Assembly (NCBI RefSeq): GCF_030812885.1
Contig: NZ_JAUSTO010000002.1
Span: forward strand, 124,001-188,000
Source: Moryella indoligenes
GTDB taxonomy: Bacteria > Bacillota > Clostridia > Lachnospirales > Lachnospiraceae
Length of the DNA: 64,000 nt
Direction of reading: 5' to 3'
Shown piece after piece: positions 56,529 to 64,000 of this stretch (its first letter is position 1; the number at the start of each line of letters is the position of its first letter). Under the pieces are notes generated by a model. It did not search any database. It was not told the DNA's origin and saw only the letters and a list, made by a program, of their open reading frames with translations. The position numbers and the translations under genes were made by a program.

Positions 56529-59500
56529 TCAGCTCCTTTCCAAGTCCTGTGACTTCTGCTTTGCGTTTTTCTTCTGCGCCTTTTCCTTGTCGGCTCTAAG
56601 CTGCGCCCGGATAGAGGGCTTTTTTTCCGGCTTCGCTCCCTTGCCGCGCTCCTTGTCGGCTTTGACAGCGTTAGCCAGGTCAACAAGGGAAATCTGCTCG
56701 CCCGCCTTTACCTTTGCTTCCAGTTCGTCAACGGTGGGGGTGTTGTTGATGATACCGTCAATCATGTTTCCGTTCTGCTCTATGGTCTGCTCGGCGGTTT
56801 TCAAGGGATTGTCCCGCTGCGCCTGTTCTGCGGCAACGGCAAACGCCCGCGTCCCATTCCCCATAATCAGATACTTTCCGTCGTCCGACTGGTGGTGAAA
56901 GCCATATCCGGCGGCTTCTATCTGCTCCCGGCTCATAGCGGTTACATGGAAAGTCCCTCTCGGTGTTTTGACAGTTTCGCCCGTTTCCAAGTCGTCCGGG
57001 GTAAGCTGCTTCTGCTCCTGTAAAAACTCCGGCACTTCCCGGAAACCTACACTGTCAACGAAATGCGCCGCGTCCTGTCCGTCCTGATGAAGCACTACCA
57101 CGTCCGAAACGGAAAGGCTGTGTCCCTTAAAATCTTTGGGGTGGTCGATATTGAAACGGGTGTAAATATCTTCAAGGGAAGTTTCCGGCGCAAGGGGCGC
57201 GGAATAGACAAGCTCATAGTTCGCCCTGTCAACCACATTTCCCGCCGCCTGCAGGCGGTCGTATGGCTCAAAGCGGAAATCCCTTGTTTCGTCCCCGCCT
57301 TTTATCTGGTAAATGGAAAAGGTGTCTTTGTCCTGTCCGGCGGTCTGCGCCGTTTCCTGTGCCTTTGCGTAAAGCTGCTTTACGTCGCCCTCGGTCAGCC
57401 CGCCGCTTTTGAGCTGCCCCATAAGCTCGCGGCATTTCTCCGGCGTTCCCGTATAAAGCACGTCGCCCATTTTCGCCCGCCCGTTCTCCTGTGTCACATA
57501 GGCTTGCAAGAGGTGGCTGTTTTCCGGGCTGTCGCCGTAAGGGTTCCGGCGCATCTTGTAAATCGTTTCCGGGGTAAAGGCTTCTTTCGGGGCTGCGCCC
57601 GCCTTTTCCTGTGCGCCGGATTTTCCCGGTGCGGCTGCTTCCGGCTTCTCTTTCCCGGCTGTATCTGCCTTTGCCGGGGCTTCCGGCTGCGGCTGTTCTT
57701 TCGGGGCTGCCTTTTCCTCTCTGGTGGGCTGCTCCTGTCCGGCGGTCTGCTCCTTGTCCTGTGCCTTTTGCAGCTCCGCAAGATTTTCGTCTATGGAATT
57801 GATAATCTCGGCGGCTGCGCTGCGTATCGTTTCAAGGGAGCTTTTCAGCTCGGACAGCTCCCGCCCGCTGCTCCACCCGGCGACATAGCCGAAAGAGTAG
57901 TCCGACGTGTCAAGCCCGTAATGTTGGCAGACAGTATAGGCGACGCTTTCCGCTTCGACTTCGCGGGTGCGGCGGTCAACGTGGGGCTGCTGCTCGTCCT
58001 TTGGCGCGTTGAGGTCAATGTCGTGCAGCTTCGCATGGGCGATTTCGTGAATGGCGGTCTTTAAGGTCTGTAATTCGCTCATGCCCTCGTTGATAGCAAT
58101 GCGCTTGTCCTCCAAGTGGTAGTAGCCATGAGAGCCGCCCTCGATATTCTCAAAGGCGATAGGAACGGGGGAAGTCTTTTCAAGGGCTGCGAAAAAATCC
58201 TTGTAGCGGTCAACGTCGCCCGTCAGCTCGTCAACGGCAATATCCGGCAGCTCCTTTCCCTCGGTCTGGGAAACGTCAAAGACGGATACCACCTTGTAGG
58301 CGGGTATGGTGACTTCCTTTTCCTCGGTGACGGGCTTTCCATCCTTGCCGATTATGGGCTTCTGTGTGTGCGGGTCGATTTTCTGCATTTCCTGTTTGAT
58401 TTTATAGGGCGACGGGGCAATGATTTTAATTCCCTTTTGCCCTTTCATCACGTTTCGCTCAAAGTTATTCTTCCAAGCGGAAAAGCCCGCCACAAGGGAA
58501 GCGTCCGGCTTCTGCATGGCGATAAGGACGGTGTTTCGGAAGCTGTAATTATGGAATTTTGACATGACTTTCAGATATTCCTTGTAACGCTCGCTGTCAA
58601 AGAGTTCCGCAATACCCTGTTCCAGACGGTCGGTAATCTCTTTTAATTTCTCGGCGGGCTTCTCGCTCGTCAGCACGATAGGGATAACCGGGCGCGGCTC
58701 CTGTGGCTGCTCTGCGGTCTGCGCGGTTCTCTGCCCCGGCGCGGCTGCGTCAAAATCTGCTTTTTCCGGGTCGGGGCGTGACCGCTGCGGGGGCTGCGGC
58801 GTTACCCGGTATTCCTGTGGAACGTCGCGCCCGTCGTACCATTCTGTAAAGGTGTTGCGGTTGTTGTAGATATAGCCCTTTTCGGTAAACATACCGTCGT
58901 CGTTAATGGAAGCGTCGCGCCCGTATTCCTCATACATGAAATACTTTTTCGCTTCTTCGGGCAGTTCGGGTTCTTCCAGTTCATCAACCAGATAACGCCC
59001 GTATTCTTCTTCATTGTGGACGGACGGATAAATCCAGTAGCAGTCAAGGTTTTGTGCAAGGTTGATGATGTCCTGTAAGCTGTCGGCATGGTCGCCGTAT
59101 TCAATGGCTGCAATGAATTTCTCCCGGTCGTCGTCAAACTGCATTTCCAAGAGCTTCCCTAAATAGTTCAGCTCGTCGGGGTGGGAATACTCGCTTAAAT
59201 GTTCCGCCAAGCCGGGGATAGGGGATTGAAATTCTGTGAAATGCCATTCCTCGTAATGCTTGAAGTCAATCCCGATACGGTCAAAGACTTCTTTCAGATG
59301 TTCGGCAGTCGTGGGGAACGTCACCCATTCGCCCGCGGGTCTGCCCTCGGTGTACTTCCCAAGATTGGAAAGATAGCCGCTTAAAATCGGTTCTGCCATT
59401 TGTTCGCTCCTTTCTTTTTCAATCATGCGGTGCATAAGCTCAAAATCCTCAATGCTCATGCTCCCGTCAAATACATAGGGGTTAAAATCCTCTCCGTCCC

Positions 59501-59897
59501 GGTAGGGCTTTTCGGAAAAGGGAAGCCCCGCTTCATGGGCGGCTGCCCTCGCTTCCTCGATAACCTCCGGGGGAAGCCTGTCGTCATGCGCCCCGATAAA
59601 ACCGTCAATGTCGTTCATGCTGTTTTCGTAGTGGTAGCGCACTCCGGCGGTCAGCTCGTCAAGGCTCATGTCCTCGCCTAAATGCCCGCAGTAATAGCCG
59701 TTTAGGATAACGGCGGCGGGGTCGGTGCTTTTGATTTCCTCTAACCGGCTCCTGTCCTCCGGGTAGAGGGTGTCGTCCATATCAAGATGAAAATATTCCG
59801 CGTTCCATGAACGCCCCTGTTTCCAGAACGCCACCCATGCGATACCGTCCCTAAGCTCGTCTTGATAGTCCTTTACGGTGTCCCGTAAACTTGCCAT
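56529..59897 (-). CDS. ArdA-ArdC fusion with YodL and DUF4316-like tail
   Basis: 1122 residues. Residues 1-175: unfamiliar YodL/DUF-like entry domain; 180-345: ArdA antirestriction (EGRPAGEWVTFPTT, then EEWHFTEF, NLAQNL) which mimics DNA and blocks type I restriction; 400-690: ArdC N-terminal ssDNA-binding region (FHNYSFRNTVLIAMQ, then metallopeptidase HEIAHAKLHD); 840-960: YodL domain (FSIYQIKGGDETRDFRFEPYD); end KKPSIRAQLRADK. It probably shields incoming single-stranded and double-stranded element DNA in the recipient. Usual single-domain proteins are much shorter. Confidence 0.85.
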   Translation of the reverse strand: MASLRDTVKDYQDELRDGIAWVAFWKQGRSWNAEYFHLDMDDTLYPEDRSRLEEIKSTDPAAVILNGYYCGHLGEDMSLDELTAGVRYHYENSMNDIDGFIGAHDDRLPPEVIEEARAAAHEAGLPFSEKPYRDGEDFNPYVFDGSMSIEDFELMHRMIEKERSEQMAEPILSGYLSNLGKYTEGRPAGEWVTFPTTAEHLKEVFDRIGIDFKHYEEWHFTEFQSPIPGLAEHLSEYSHPDELNYLGKLLEMQFDDDREKFIAAIEYGDHADSLQDIINLAQNLDCYWIYPSVHNEEEYGRYLVDELEEPELPEEAKKYFMYEEYGRDASINDDGMFTEKGYIYNNRNTFTEWYDGRDVPQEYRVTPQPPQRSRPDPEKADFDAAAPGQRTAQTAEQPQEPRPVIPIVLTSEKPAEKLKEITDRLEQGIAELFDSERYKEYLKVMSKFHNYSFRNTVLIAMQKPDASLVAGFSAWKNNFERNVMKGQKGIKIIAPSPYKIKQEMQKIDPHTQKPIIGKDGKPVTEEKEVTIPAYKVVSVFDVSQTEGKELPDIAVDELTGDVDRYKDFFAALEKTSPVPIAFENIEGGSHGYYHLEDKRIAINEGMSELQTLKTAIHEIAHAKLHDIDLNAPKDEQQPHVDRRTREVEAESVAYTVCQHYGLDTSDYSFGYVAGWSSGRELSELKSSLETIRSAAAEIINSIDENLAELQKAQDKEQTAGQEQPTREEKAAPKEQPQPEAPAKADTAGKEKPEAAAPGKSGAQEKAGAAPKEAFTPETIYKMRRNPYGDSPENSHLLQAYVTQENGRAKMGDVLYTGTPEKCRELMGQLKSGGLTEGDVKQLYAKAQETAQTAGQDKDTFSIYQIKGGDETRDFRFEPYDRLQAAGNVVDRANYELVYSAPLAPETSLEDIYTRFNIDHPKDFKGHSLSVSDVVVLHQDGQDAAHFVDSVGFREVPEFLQEQKQLTPDDLETGETVKTPRGTFHVTAMSREQIEAAGYGFHHQSDDGKYLIMGNGTRAFAVAAEQAQRDNPLKTAEQTIEQNGNMIDGIINNTPTVDELEAKVKAGEQISLVDLANAVKADKERGKGAKPEKKPSIRAQLRADKEKAQKKNAKQKSQDLERS

Positions 59898-60028
59898 AGT
59901 GAAAAACCTCCTTTCTTTGGGGCAGCGTCACAAGCTGCATTTTTGGGCTGCATGGTCTACTACGGGTACGCCCGCATTTCTGCCAAAGATTTCTCAAAAA
60001 TTTTTAGAGGGTGAAGCCCTCCGCAAAA

Positions 60029-60128
60029 GAGGGTTTGGGAAACTTCCCAACAAGCAAAATCCCCGTCCGGCGCGTCAGCGTCGCAACGGGGATTTACGGA
60101 AGTGGGTACCCGCTTCCTATGCTTGCTA
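60029..60128 (-). other. oriT-like 100-bp sequence, copy 2 (inverted)
   Basis: Reverse complement of the sequence at 52744-52843 in both conserved blocks (34/34 and 26/27 bases), with a different central hairpin (CCCCG / CGGGG arms). It lies between topoisomerase III and the Ard fusion. Confidence 0.7.
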
Positions 60129-60137
60129 TTCAAGTTT

Positions 60138-62228
60138 TTAGTTCTTCTGTACTTCGATACGGTAGTTGACGTATTTCCCGCCAGTGTCAGCCAGAACGAT
60201 AGTTCCGTCATAGGTCTTGCCTGTTTTCGGGGAATAGAGCTTCTTCACATTCACTTTGCCGGATTTAAGGAGCGCGGCGGCAATCTTCGCGGAAAAAGCG
60301 GTCTTGCGTTCCTCGAAAAAGCGGTCATTCTTCCACATGACAAAGGCACATTCTTTGTTGCTGCAATAATAGTTTTTCTTCCCCTCATGGACGGGGGAAC
60401 CGCAACGGGGGCATTTGCCGACAGAGGGCTTTTCCTCCCGGAACAAATCCTTTTTCCCGTCCAGTGCTGCGGCGTGTGTCTGCACAAGCTCCCGCGCCAT
60501 AGCTTCAATGCCGGACAGAAATTCGCCGGGGTCTGCGGCTCCCTTTGCTATCTGCGTCAGATTGTTTTCCCATTCTGCGGTAAGCTGCGGGGAAGTGAGC
60601 ATATCCGGCAAGACTGATATAAGGGCGGCTCCGTTCTGCGTGGGGATAAGCTGCTTCCCCTTGCGCTCTGCAAAGCCGCCCTTTACCAGTTTTTCAATGA
60701 CGGCGGCGCGGGTGGCGGGAGTGCCAAGCCCCCGGCGTTCCGCGTCCGGGTCGGTGTCCCCGTTCCCGGCTCGCTCCATAGCAGAGAGAAGCGACGCTTC
60801 GCTGTGGGGCTTCGGCGGCGTTGTGGTATGCTCCGTTACTTTTGCGGCGGGGTTAGGAAAGTTCTGTCCCTCGGAAAGCTCCGGCAGCGTCACGCCCTCA
60901 TTTTCCCCGTCCTCTGCTTCGGGCTTATCTTTCAGCGTCGCCCGGTATCTGCGTTCAAGCTCTTTCCAACCCTCCGCAAGTACGGTCTTTCCCCTTGCGG
61001 TGAAGTCTGTCCCGGCGCATGAGAAAACCGCCGTAACCGCTTCATAAATATGCGGCTCGGCGGTGGCAAAAAGCAGACGCGCCCCCGCAAGGGTAAGGAT
61101 ATTCTTCTCGCTTTCCGGCAGCGCGTCCGGGTCAGCCTTTGCAAGCTCCATAGTGGGAATGATTGCGTGGTGGTCTGATACTTTCTTGCTGTCTAATACC
61201 TTTGCAATCTCCGGCGTGAAGTCCGCGCCCGCCATAAAGGGGAGCTTTTCGCAAAGCAGCGCGATAATGTCCGCTGCGGTGCCGCCCATGTCGTCAGTAA
61301 GAAAGCTGCTGTCCGTCCTCGGATAAGTAAGGAGCCGCTTTTCATAAAGGGATTGTGCAAGGTCAAGGGTCTGCTTTGCGGTGTAACCGAAAATGCGGTT
61401 CGTTTCCCGCTGCAAAGAGGTAAGGTCAAAGAGCTTTGGCGGGGCTGCGGTTTTCTTCTCTCTGGTAAGGGAAACGCATACCGCCTTTCCCGCTTCGCAA
61501 GCCCCTTTCAGCGCGTCGGCTTCTGCCTTGTCCGAAATCCTTTCGCTTGCCGCGTCCGCGCCGGATAAATCAAGGCGAACATGATAATATTTTTCTTTCT
61601 GGAAATGGGAGATAGCCGCGTCCCGGTCGGTGAGCATTTTTAAGGTCGGGGTCTGGACGCGCCCCACGTTCAAGGTCTTTCCATACAGGCAGGAGAAAAG
61701 CCGGGTGGCGTTAATGCCGATAAGCCAGTCAGCCTTTGCGCGGCAGAGGGCGGACGCAAAGAGCGCGCCATAGTCCCGCCCGTCTTTGAGGGAAGCAAAG
61801 CCCGCCTTAATCGCCCCGTCCTCCATTGAAGAAATCCACAAGCGGCGCATGGGCTTCTTGCAGCCCGCCACTTCGTAGACAAAGCGGAAAATCAATTCAC
61901 CCTCGCGCCCCGCGTCACACGCATTTACCACTTCGGAAACGTCGGCGCGGTGCATAAGCTCTTTAATGGTTTTGAATTGCTTCCCCTTGTCCGGGTCAAC
62001 GGCGTACTGCCATTCCTCCGGCAGAATGGGTAAGCTGTCAAAACTCCATTTTTTATATTGCTCCCCGTAGGCGGCAGCTTCCGCAAGCTGTACCAAATGC
62101 CCGACGCACCATGAAATGAGGTAGCCGCCGCCCTCGATATACCCGTCCTGTTTCCCCTTAATGCCAAGCGCGGCGGCGATAGTCTGCGCCATGCTCGGCT
62201 TTTCTGCAATCACAAGTCTAAATGCCAT
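60138..62228 (-). CDS. topB: DNA topoisomerase III (type IA)
   Basis: 696 residues. Toprim domain LVIAEKPSMAQTI and NACDAGREGELI; catalytic Tyr in RLLTYPRTDSS; C-terminal zinc ribbon CPRCGSPVHEGKKNYYCSNKEC and a GKTYDG region. It relaxes or decatenates transfer/replication intermediates. A near-standard gene of these ICEs, between the Ard fusion and DUF4366. Confidence 0.95.
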   Translation of the reverse strand: MAFRLVIAEKPSMAQTIAAALGIKGKQDGYIEGGGYLISWCVGHLVQLAEAAAYGEQYKKWSFDSLPILPEEWQYAVDPDKGKQFKTIKELMHRADVSEVVNACDAGREGELIFRFVYEVAGCKKPMRRLWISSMEDGAIKAGFASLKDGRDYGALFASALCRAKADWLIGINATRLFSCLYGKTLNVGRVQTPTLKMLTDRDAAISHFQKEKYYHVRLDLSGADAASERISDKAEADALKGACEAGKAVCVSLTREKKTAAPPKLFDLTSLQRETNRIFGYTAKQTLDLAQSLYEKRLLTYPRTDSSFLTDDMGGTAADIIALLCEKLPFMAGADFTPEIAKVLDSKKVSDHHAIIPTMELAKADPDALPESEKNILTLAGARLLFATAEPHIYEAVTAVFSCAGTDFTARGKTVLAEGWKELERRYRATLKDKPEAEDGENEGVTLPELSEGQNFPNPAAKVTEHTTTPPKPHSEASLLSAMERAGNGDTDPDAERRGLGTPATRAAVIEKLVKGGFAERKGKQLIPTQNGAALISVLPDMLTSPQLTAEWENNLTQIAKGAADPGEFLSGIEAMARELVQTHAAALDGKKDLFREEKPSVGKCPRCGSPVHEGKKNYYCSNKECAFVMWKNDRFFEERKTAFSAKIAAALLKSGKVNVKKLYSPKTGKTYDGTIVLADTGGKYVNYRIEVQKN

Positions 62229-62243
62229 GAAAAAATCCTCCTT

Positions 62244-62432
62244 TCAGCGTTCCGGCGCGGTGTGCTTCTTCTCCTGTGCCTGTTTCAGACAATAGCCGAT
62301 ACAGGGGGATTGCGCCTTATAAGGGCAACGCATACACGCCGGGGATTTTGGAACGGGCGGCGCACTGTCACGCCGCCCGGTGGGTCTTTGTACCATCATT
62401 TTTTCTAAAGGGTTTTCGGTGAAAAGCGTCAT
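62244..62432 (-). CDS. Small cysteine-rich conjugative-element protein
   Basis: 62 residues. MTLFTENPLEKMMVQRPTGRRD, then ACMRCPYKAQSPCIGYCLKQA with four or more cysteines. Overlaps DUF4366 by 4 bases; a family seen upstream of topB in these elements. Function unknown. Confidence 0.7.
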   Translation of the reverse strand: MTLFTENPLEKMMVQRPTGRRDSAPPVPKSPACMRCPYKAQSPCIGYCLKQAQEKKHTAPER

Positions 62433-63130
62433 GCTTCCTCGTCCTCCTGTTCTTCATCAGAAAGCCCGTCCCCCTCGTCCTCGTCGTAATCGTCAAAATC
62501 GAAATCTTCAAGGTCGGTGTCGCCCTTGACGTTCTGCTTTGGCTTCATAAACTTAAAATAATAGAACGCGCCCCCGCCGCCAAGAAGTGCCACGACAAGG
62601 AAAAGCACAAGCCCGCCTGTATTGCCTTTCTCTTTGGGCTGCTCTGTTGGTTTCTCGGTTTCCGGCTCCGCTTCCTTGCCGCTGCAAGCGGTCATGTTGT
62701 CCTTGCAGACAGGGCAGCTCACATTTACCTTTCCGGCTTCGCATTTATCGGTGCAACTGCAAACGGCGGGCGGGGCTGCTTCGGTGCTTCCGTCCTCCAT
62801 AAGTGCTAAGAGGTCGGCTTCGTCCACTTGATTAAGGAAATGTACGGTGTCCTCGCCCTCGTCGTCCCGGTCAATGAGGATATAAAAGTAATTGCCGTTT
62901 TTGGTCGTTACGGTGATAAGCTGCTTGTTGCCGCCGAAATCGTCTACAAGGGTCGCGTTCCCGTCCGGGGTAAGGGGTTCTTCCTTTTGGGGTTCCTCGT
63001 AGACAACGCCGCTGTCGTTGGTGTCGTCCTCTCCCTCCGGGGTCTGTGCAAAAGCGGTGACGGAAAAGCCGCCCATAAGTACAAGGGCGGCGCAAAGTGC
63101 GGTCAAGGTTCTAAGGATTTTCTTATTCAT
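62429..63130 (-). CDS. DUF4366-family membrane protein
   Basis: 233 residues from ATG 63130. Signal peptide MNKKILRTLTALCAALVLMG...AFAQ; Cys-rich exported domain (CSCTDKCEAGKVNVSCPVCKDNMTAC); TM segment VLFLVVALLGGGGAFYYF; acidic C-terminal tail inside. Known as DUF4366 in Clostridial conjugative elements, part of the transfer apparatus. Confidence 0.9.
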   Translation of the reverse strand: MNKKILRTLTALCAALVLMGGFSVTAFAQTPEGEDDTNDSGVVYEEPQKEEPLTPDGNATLVDDFGGNKQLITVTTKNGNYFYILIDRDDEGEDTVHFLNQVDEADLLALMEDGSTEAAPPAVCSCTDKCEAGKVNVSCPVCKDNMTACSGKEAEPETEKPTEQPKEKGNTGGLVLFLVVALLGGGGAFYYFKFMKPKQNVKGDTDLEDFDFDDYDEDEGDGLSDEEQEDEEA

Positions 63131-63401
63131 TCTCGGTGTCCTCCATTTCTTCGGTGTCATGGTCTGCGGGTTCTGCGGGGTAGCCCGGCGCGGCTTCCAT
63201 ACCCGGAATACCGCCCCCGGAAAGCATAGCGGAAAGCTCATGCGGGGAAAGGCGCATGGAGCGCACAAGCTGTACGATTTGCAGGTTTTCCGCTTCGGTT
63301 TTCTGCGCTTCAAGCCCCCTTAATCTGTTCTGGTACTCGGTGATTTTCTCGCGGGTCTTTGCAATCTCTTTGTCGATACGTTCAATTTTGTTCATAGCCA
63401 T
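63123..63401 (-). CDS. DUF4315-family protein
   Basis: 92 residues from ATG 63401 (AAAGGAG). Helical NKIERIDKEIAKTREKITEYQNRLRGLEAQK and a flexible Pro/Glu tail. Always encoded beside DUF4366. Overlaps DUF4366 by 8 bases. Transfer-associated, role unknown. Confidence 0.9.
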   Translation of the reverse strand: MAMNKIERIDKEIAKTREKITEYQNRLRGLEAQKTEAENLQIVQLVRSMRLSPHELSAMLSGGGIPGMEAAPGYPAEPADHDTEEMEDTENE

Positions 63402-63439
63402 CAATAAATTTCTCCTTTCAGATTTTCATTTTTTTGTTG

Positions 63440-64000
63440 TCAGTTCCAATTCATTAAGCCGTAGCCCTTGATACAGGAGTAATTGACGGGGTAGCTCTTT
63501 ATCTTGCAGGCGTCGCCGGAATTGCCCTCGACGGTATAGACGCGCTCCCCGTCCGTTCCGATAACAAGCCCCACATGGTCTGCGCTCCCGTCCCCGTCCC
63601 AGTCGAAAAAGATAGCGTCGCCGGGGGCGATATTCTCATAGCCCCTCGCGCCCCATTGCCCGCGTGACTGGAACCAGGGTACGCCCTGTGACTGGCACCC
63701 GGCAAAGCGCGGCTCGCTCTTTCCGGCTTGATTGTAGCACCATGAAACGAAACAGGCGCACCATTCCACGCGGCTGTTAAATCCGTACCAGCTCCAAAAG
63801 GGTCGCCCGCCCACGTTGCCGACTTGCCGCTTCGCAAGGTCTACAACGGCGGTGTTGCCGGGGCGTGTGCCGTTTACAAGCTGTACGCCGCTTAAATCCT
63901 CGGACGCGCCCATATCGGGGGAGCCGCCGCCGAAAATCAGCGGTTTGTTTCCGCTTGTTTCCAGATAGACGCGGTACATTTCAAGCTGCTGTGGCGTTAG
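63440..64000 (-). CDS. Conjugation peptidoglycan hydrolase, CHAP domain (C-terminal part)
   Basis: Open to the window edge; at least 186 residues. VEWCACFVSWCYNQAGKSEPRF (catalytic Cys), DHVGLVIGTDGERVYTVEGNSGD (His and Asn) form a CHAP/NlpC-type active site. Probably fused upstream to a lysozyme-like domain, as in VirB1/CD1107-type transfer hydrolases that open the wall for the conjugative channel. Ends 36 bases before DUF4315. Confidence 0.9.
   Translation of the reverse strand, partial: LTPQQLEMYRVYLETSGNKPLIFGGGSPDMGASEDLSGVQLVNGTRPGNTAVVDLAKRQVGNVGGRPFWSWYGFNSRVEWCACFVSWCYNQAGKSEPRFAGCQSQGVPWFQSRGQWGARGYENIAPGDAIFFDWDGDGSADHVGLVIGTDGERVYTVEGNSGDACKIKSYPVNYSCIKGYGLMNWN

Larger units (their letters stand above)
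46974..64000. mobile_element. Element II: transposon-like mobilizable/conjugative element, left end
   Basis: Begins at the break in tnpX and runs past the window. Carries recombinase, tnpW, HTH_16, sigma factor, resistance-like unit, mobC, relaxase, VLP, TTRAP, ArdA-ArdC fusion, topoisomerase III, DUF4366/DUF4315 and a CHAP hydrolase. No type IV secretion ATPase is inside the window, so self-transfer cannot be judged. Confidence 0.82.

Noticed and set aside
57063..58064. Long + strand open frame within the Ard fusion
   Set aside because: Composition follows the GC-rich complementary strand; no RBS and Leu/Arg/Cys-rich shadow.
1..64000. tRNA or rRNA genes
   Set aside because: No cloverleaf or conserved rRNA stretches were noticed in either strand.

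Overview
The window looks like DNA from an anaerobic gut Firmicute (Clostridia; Lachnospiraceae or Ruminococcaceae type). The evidence is Clostridial conjugative-transposon gene families (TnpW, TnpX-like serine recombinases, TTRAP, cysteine-rich VLP and KTR proteins, DUF4315/DUF4366), Gram-positive ribosome binding sites, and a phage that carries the oxygen-sensitive ribonucleotide reductase NrdD/NrdG. No rRNA, tRNA, CRISPR array or chromosomal housekeeping gene was seen. The window is mobile DNA nested in mobile DNA.

Element I (1-2788 and 46172-46973) is the right end of an integrative conjugative or mobilizable element, read on the + strand: relaxase C-terminus, a small conserved ORF, a replisome-organizer-type initiator, a DnaC/IstB-like ATPase, tnpW and the start of a TnpX-type recombinase. 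It is broken twice. A 43.4-kb prophage splits the ATPase gene, and a second element truncates tnpX.

The prophage (about 2786-46174) is a siphovirus read mostly on the - strand. From left to right it has: lysis (endolysin, holin, XkdX); a decayed diversity-generating retroelement (Avd-like gene, RT fragment, target gene 1); baseplate, tail and tape measure, with a -1 frameshift in the tail chaperones; head genes, portal and large terminase; a divergent + strand cassette (XRE regulator versus three small proteins and an FtsK-like ATPase); a candidate small terminase; P4-type primase-helicase and AEP-type primase; nrdD/nrdG/MazG; a PP-loop gene broken at a G9 tract; HD hydrolase, SSB-like protein, a shrunken C5 methyltransferase, YqaJ exonuclease, ERF annealing protein, family B polymerase, helicase and nuclease; target gene 2; then the lysogeny switch and a large serine integrase next to the right att site. 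The two target genes, 37 kb apart, carry matching variable repeats and covarying hairpins, but no template repeat and no RT core were found.

Element II (about 46974 to beyond 64000) is another transposon-like mobilizable or conjugative element. It holds a large serine recombinase, tnpW, an HTH_16 protein and sigma factor, a resistance-like unit (leader peptide, attenuators, KTR protein and RlmN/Cfr-family methyltransferase), mobC and relaxase, TTRAP and VLP proteins, an ArdA-ArdC-YodL fusion, topoisomerase III, DUF4366/DUF4315 and a CHAP-domain hydrolase cut by the window edge. Two 100-bp oriT-like sequences sit in inverted orientation 7.3 kb apart.

The best candidates for something new are the twin DGR targets with a deleted RT/TR, the paired 87-bp symmetric sites upstream of packaging genes, the regulated FtsK cassette between them, the G9 tract in the PP-loop gene, and the attenuator-controlled RlmN/Cfr-like gene.
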